Shown piece after piece: positions 5,437 to 7,375 of a stretch of 7,375 nt of DNA. Below the pieces are notes generated by a model that was not told where the DNA came from, searched no databases, and saw nothing but the letters and a program-made list of their open reading frames with translations. Source of the DNA: an uncultured Eubacteriales bacterium (GTDB lineage: Bacteria; Bacillota; Clostridia; Oscillospirales; Oscillospiraceae); the NCBI GenBank assembly GCA_958427375.1, contig CAUABY010000103.1, forward strand, positions 1 to 7,375, given 5' to 3'. The stretch's first letter is position 1; every line of letters begins with the position of its first letter. The position numbers and the translations under genes are program-made.

Positions 5437-5438
5437 TT
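5364..5438 (+). promoter_or_regulatory. Putative SD-sequestering RNA switch in the glmM leader
   Basis: Three arms can pair in two exclusive ways. Arm L (GAAAATCTCC, 5364-5373) pairs perfectly with arm M (GGAGATTTTC, 5388-5397), leaving the ribosome site free. Alternatively, L extended to 5367-5386 pairs 19 of 20 positions with arm R (5419-5438), with one A-A mismatch at 5378/5427. R includes the GGAG (5432-5435) that serves the glmM ATG at 5442. Arm M copies the GGAGATT of R. This is the layout of a translational on/off switch; ligand and function are unknown. The pairing is seen directly, and the regulatory role is inferred. Confidence 0.5.
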
Positions 5439-5441
5439 AAT

Positions 5442-6791
5442 ATGGGTAAATATTTCGGAACTGACGGCTTCCGCGGTGAAGCTAATAAAGATCTGACAGT
5501 TGAGCACGCTTTTAAAATAGGGCGTTATCTCGGCTGGCACTTTGGAAAAGACCACAAGGCAAAAGCGGTCATCGGCAAGGACACACGCCGCTCAAGCTAC
5601 ATGTTTGAGTCCGCGCTCTGCGCCGGGCTCACGGCCTCCGGAGCGGACGCGTATCTGCTGCACGTCACAAGCACGCCCAGCGTTTCCTATGTCGCGCGCG
5701 CGGACGATTTTGACTGCGGTATAATGATTTCCGCAAGCCATAACCCCTTCTATGACAACGGCATCAAGCTCATCAATTCCAAGGGTGAGAAGATGGACGA
5801 GGAGCTTCTCAACGCCATCGAGGAGTACATAGACAGCGACACCCAGCTTCCCTATGCCGAGCGCGATAAAATCGGCTGCACCATCGACTATGCCGCCGGG
5901 CGCAACCGCTATATAGGCTATCTCATCTCCCTCGCCACGCGCTCTTATAAGGATTACCGCGTTGGCCTTGACTGCGCGAACGGCAGCACTTGGCAGATGG
6001 CCAAGAGCGTGTTTGACGCGCTTGGCGCTGATACACATGTCATTAGCAACCGCCCCGACGGTCTGAATATCAATGTTGACTGCGGCTCCACGCATATTGA
6101 TAATCTGCGTGACTATGTTGTGCGCAACAAGCTGGACGTCGGCTTCGCCTTCGACGGGGACGCTGACCGCTGCCTCGCGGTGGACGACAAGGGTAATGTC
6201 ATCACCGGCGACCATATACTCTATGTCTGCGCAAAGTATATGAAAGACCACGGTAGCTTCGGCGATTCCAAGGTTGTTACCACCGTCATGTCAAACCTCG
6301 GCCTCTATAAGGCGCTGGACGCTGTAGGCATCGGCTATGAAAAGACCGCTGTCGGCGACAAGTATGTGGCGGAGAATATGCGCCAGAACGGCCATGTCAT
6401 TGGTGGTGAGCAGTCCGGCCATATCATTTTTGGACGCTATGCCAATACCGGCGACGGTATACTGACCGCAATTAAGGTTATGGAAGCCATCACCGAGACC
6501 AAGCAGCCCCTCTCAGTCCTCGCCTCGGATATGACCGTCTACCCACAGCTTTTGAAGAACGTTGTTGTCACTGATAAGGATGAGACCCTCAACTGCGCCG
6601 AGGTCAAGGCCGCTGTTGCCGAGGTTGAAAAAGAGCTTGGCAGTGAAGGACGCGTGCTTTTGCGCAAGAGCGGCACCGAGCCTCTTCTCCGTGTCATGGT
6701 TGAGGCCGGCACGCATGAGATGTGCGAGCAGAAGGTATATTATATAATAGAAGCGATGCGGAGAGCGGGCAAGCTAATTAAGGTTAAATGA
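5442..6791 (+). CDS. glmM: Phosphoglucosamine mutase GlmM
   Basis: A 449-residue cytoplasmic enzyme of normal family length. It interconverts glucosamine-6-P and glucosamine-1-P on the way to UDP-GlcNAc for peptidoglycan. All four phosphohexomutase motifs are intact: GTDGFRG (6-12), the phosphoserine loop ISASHNP with catalytic Ser99, the Mg-binding DGDADR (238-243), and the sugar-binding GGEQSGH (321-327). The phosphate-binding RKSGTEPLLRVM (408-419) closes the protein. The start was chosen because GTDGF follows at the usual distance and GGAG lies 6 bp upstream; the longer frame starts inside the repeat. It follows the NagB-like gene after 316 bp of structured DNA and precedes a GlmU-like acyltransferase. 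It is not beside cdaA/cdaR, a common glmM neighbourhood in Bacillota. Its ribosome site may be masked by the leader RNA. Confidence 0.97.
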   Translation: MGKYFGTDGFRGEANKDLTVEHAFKIGRYLGWHFGKDHKAKAVIGKDTRRSSYMFESALCAGLTASGADAYLLHVTSTPSVSYVARADDFDCGIMISASHNPFYDNGIKLINSKGEKMDEELLNAIEEYIDSDTQLPYAERDKIGCTIDYAAGRNRYIGYLISLATRSYKDYRVGLDCANGSTWQMAKSVFDALGADTHVISNRPDGLNINVDCGSTHIDNLRDYVVRNKLDVGFAFDGDADRCLAVDDKGNVITGDHILYVCAKYMKDHGSFGDSKVVTTVMSNLGLYKALDAVGIGYEKTAVGDKYVAENMRQNGHVIGGEQSGHIIFGRYANTGDGILTAIKVMEAITETKQPLSVLASDMTVYPQLLKNVVVTDKDETLNCAEVKAAVAEVEKELGSEGRVLLRKSGTEPLLRVMVEAGTHEMCEQKVYYIIEAMRRAGKLIKVK

Positions 6792-6822
6792 CGCGATAGT
6801 GTGATAAATCACGCTGTCCGCG
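6792..6822 (+). repeat. Third copy of the GTGTGAT-AA-ATCAC hairpin, downstream of glmM
   Basis: ATAGTGTGAT (6796-6805), AA, ATCACGCTGT (6808-6817) matches the copy 2 hairpin except for two A-to-G changes in the 3' arm. Both changes leave G-U pairs, so the RNA stem is kept. GCG/CGC flanks extend the stem if one base bulges. It starts right after the glmM stop. No T run follows, so it is a weak terminator at best. Confidence 0.6.
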
Positions 6823-6853
6823 CTGCCGACAATACTGCATATTGGAGATTAAT

Positions 6854-7375
6854 ATGACAAAAATAAACGAACTTTTTGACTTGGATAAGACCATCGCAAA
6901 AGAGCTTTTCGACGGTAAAACCTACCCTTGGGAAGTGCTGGATGATATCAAGTCCTTTATCCTCAAGCTTGGCGAGACCTTAAGCCCCGATGAGTATGAC
7001 CACCCGTCCGAGGGCGTGTGGATAGCCAAGGACGCGAAAGTGTTCCCCTCGGCGTATATCGGCTCTCCCTGCGTTATCGACCATGAGGCTGAGCTTCGCC
7101 ACTGCGCGTTCATCCGTGGCAGTGCCATTGTCGGGCGCGGCGCGGTCGTCGGCAACTCGGTTGAGCTTAAAAACGTGGTGCTTTTTGATAAGGTGCAGGT
7201 GCCGCACTATAACTATGTCGGTGACTCTGTCCTTGGTTACAAGGCACATATGGGCGCTGGCTCGATTACCAGCAACGTCAAGTCCGATAAAAGCCTTGTT
7301 GTCATCAAAGACCCTGATGGCTTCATCGAGACCGGGCGCAAAAAAGTCGGTGCTATGCTGGGCGACAATGTCGAA
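6854..7375 (+). CDS. GlmU acetyltransferase-like left-handed beta-helix protein (partial, open at window end)
   Basis: The first 174 codons are present with no stop before the window edge. After a ~50-residue N-terminal segment (MTKINELFDLDKTIAKELFD and on), hexapeptide-type repeats begin near residue 56 (VWIAKDAKVF, AYIGSPCVI, AIVGRGAVVG). The stretch NSVELKNVVLFDKVQVPHYNYVGD and GAGSITSN resembles the acetyltransferase half of GlmU. It keeps candidate equivalents of its UDP-sugar and catalytic residues (Arg88, Lys106, His118, Tyr121, Asn141). There is no nucleotidyltransferase domain at the N-terminus, so this is not a full GlmU; such proteins are often labelled UDP-GlcNAc pyrophosphorylase. 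Next to glmM it plausibly N-acetylates glucosamine-1-P or a related sugar. The ribosome site and start (TGGAGATTAATATG) are identical to those of glmM. Confidence 0.85.
   Translation, partial: MTKINELFDLDKTIAKELFDGKTYPWEVLDDIKSFILKLGETLSPDEYDHPSEGVWIAKDAKVFPSAYIGSPCVIDHEAELRHCAFIRGSAIVGRGAVVGNSVELKNVVLFDKVQVPHYNYVGDSVLGYKAHMGAGSITSNVKSDKSLVVIKDPDGFIETGRKKVGAMLGDNVE

Noticed and set aside
5155..5496. Small open frames on both strands between the NagB-like gene and glmM
   Set aside because: They arise from the GC-rich repeat units, lack ribosome sites and carry no recognisable domain.
1737..6817. GTGAT...ATCAC repeats at 1741-1755, 5287-5298 and 6801-6812 as sites for one regulator
   Set aside because: The spacer is 5 bp at the first site and 2 bp at the others, so a single dimer would not fit. 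The third site keeps RNA pairing through G-U rather than DNA symmetry, which favours hairpins.

Overview
The window looks like chromosomal DNA from a low-to-medium GC Gram-positive anaerobe of the class Clostridia (Bacillota), perhaps a gut Oscillospiraceae-like lineage. This is inferred from the LCAC lipobox lipoprotein with an Ala/Pro/Glu linker, the DUF421-DUF4363 gene pair, strong GGAGG-type ribosome sites, NrdR, and stretches of compact gene packing. No species can be named from sequence alone, and nothing marks the region as a phage, plasmid or insertion sequence.

Region 1 (1-1774, minus strand): the start of a phosphonate/phosphite/phosphate-type ABC importer, phnD (lipoprotein) followed by phnC (ATPase, cut by the window edge). 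A perfect hairpin between them probably sets a high binding-protein:ATPase ratio. phnD has a long, hairpin-rich leader that includes a terminator-like palindrome.

Region 2 (1775-4383): surE (minus) diverges from nrdR (plus) across about 346 bp of non-coding DNA. nrdR converges on a two-gene minus-strand operon, a DUF421/YetF-type membrane protein and a DUF4363 membrane-anchored protein. These two overlap by ATGA, and DUF4363 shares its stop region with nrdR.

Region 3 (4427-7375, plus strand): an amino-sugar cluster. It holds a NagB-fold protein that lacks a key catalytic Asp, then glmM (glucosamine-6-P to glucosamine-1-P), then a left-handed beta-helix protein resembling the acetyltransferase half of GlmU (glucosamine-1-P to GlcNAc-1-P), open at the window end. 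Together they suggest UDP-GlcNAc/cell-wall precursor supply.

The most interesting sequence is non-coding. The 316-bp gap between the NagB-like gene and glmM is a diverged tandem duplication of a ~150-bp structured unit. In the second copy a 20-nt arm pairs 19/20 with the glmM Shine-Dalgarno region and, alternatively, with an SD look-alike just downstream of itself. That is the layout of a translational RNA switch. A reduced third copy (hairpin plus the same SD/start module) precedes the GlmU-like gene. Whether this is a regulatory RNA or an intergenic repeat family cannot be decided from this window.
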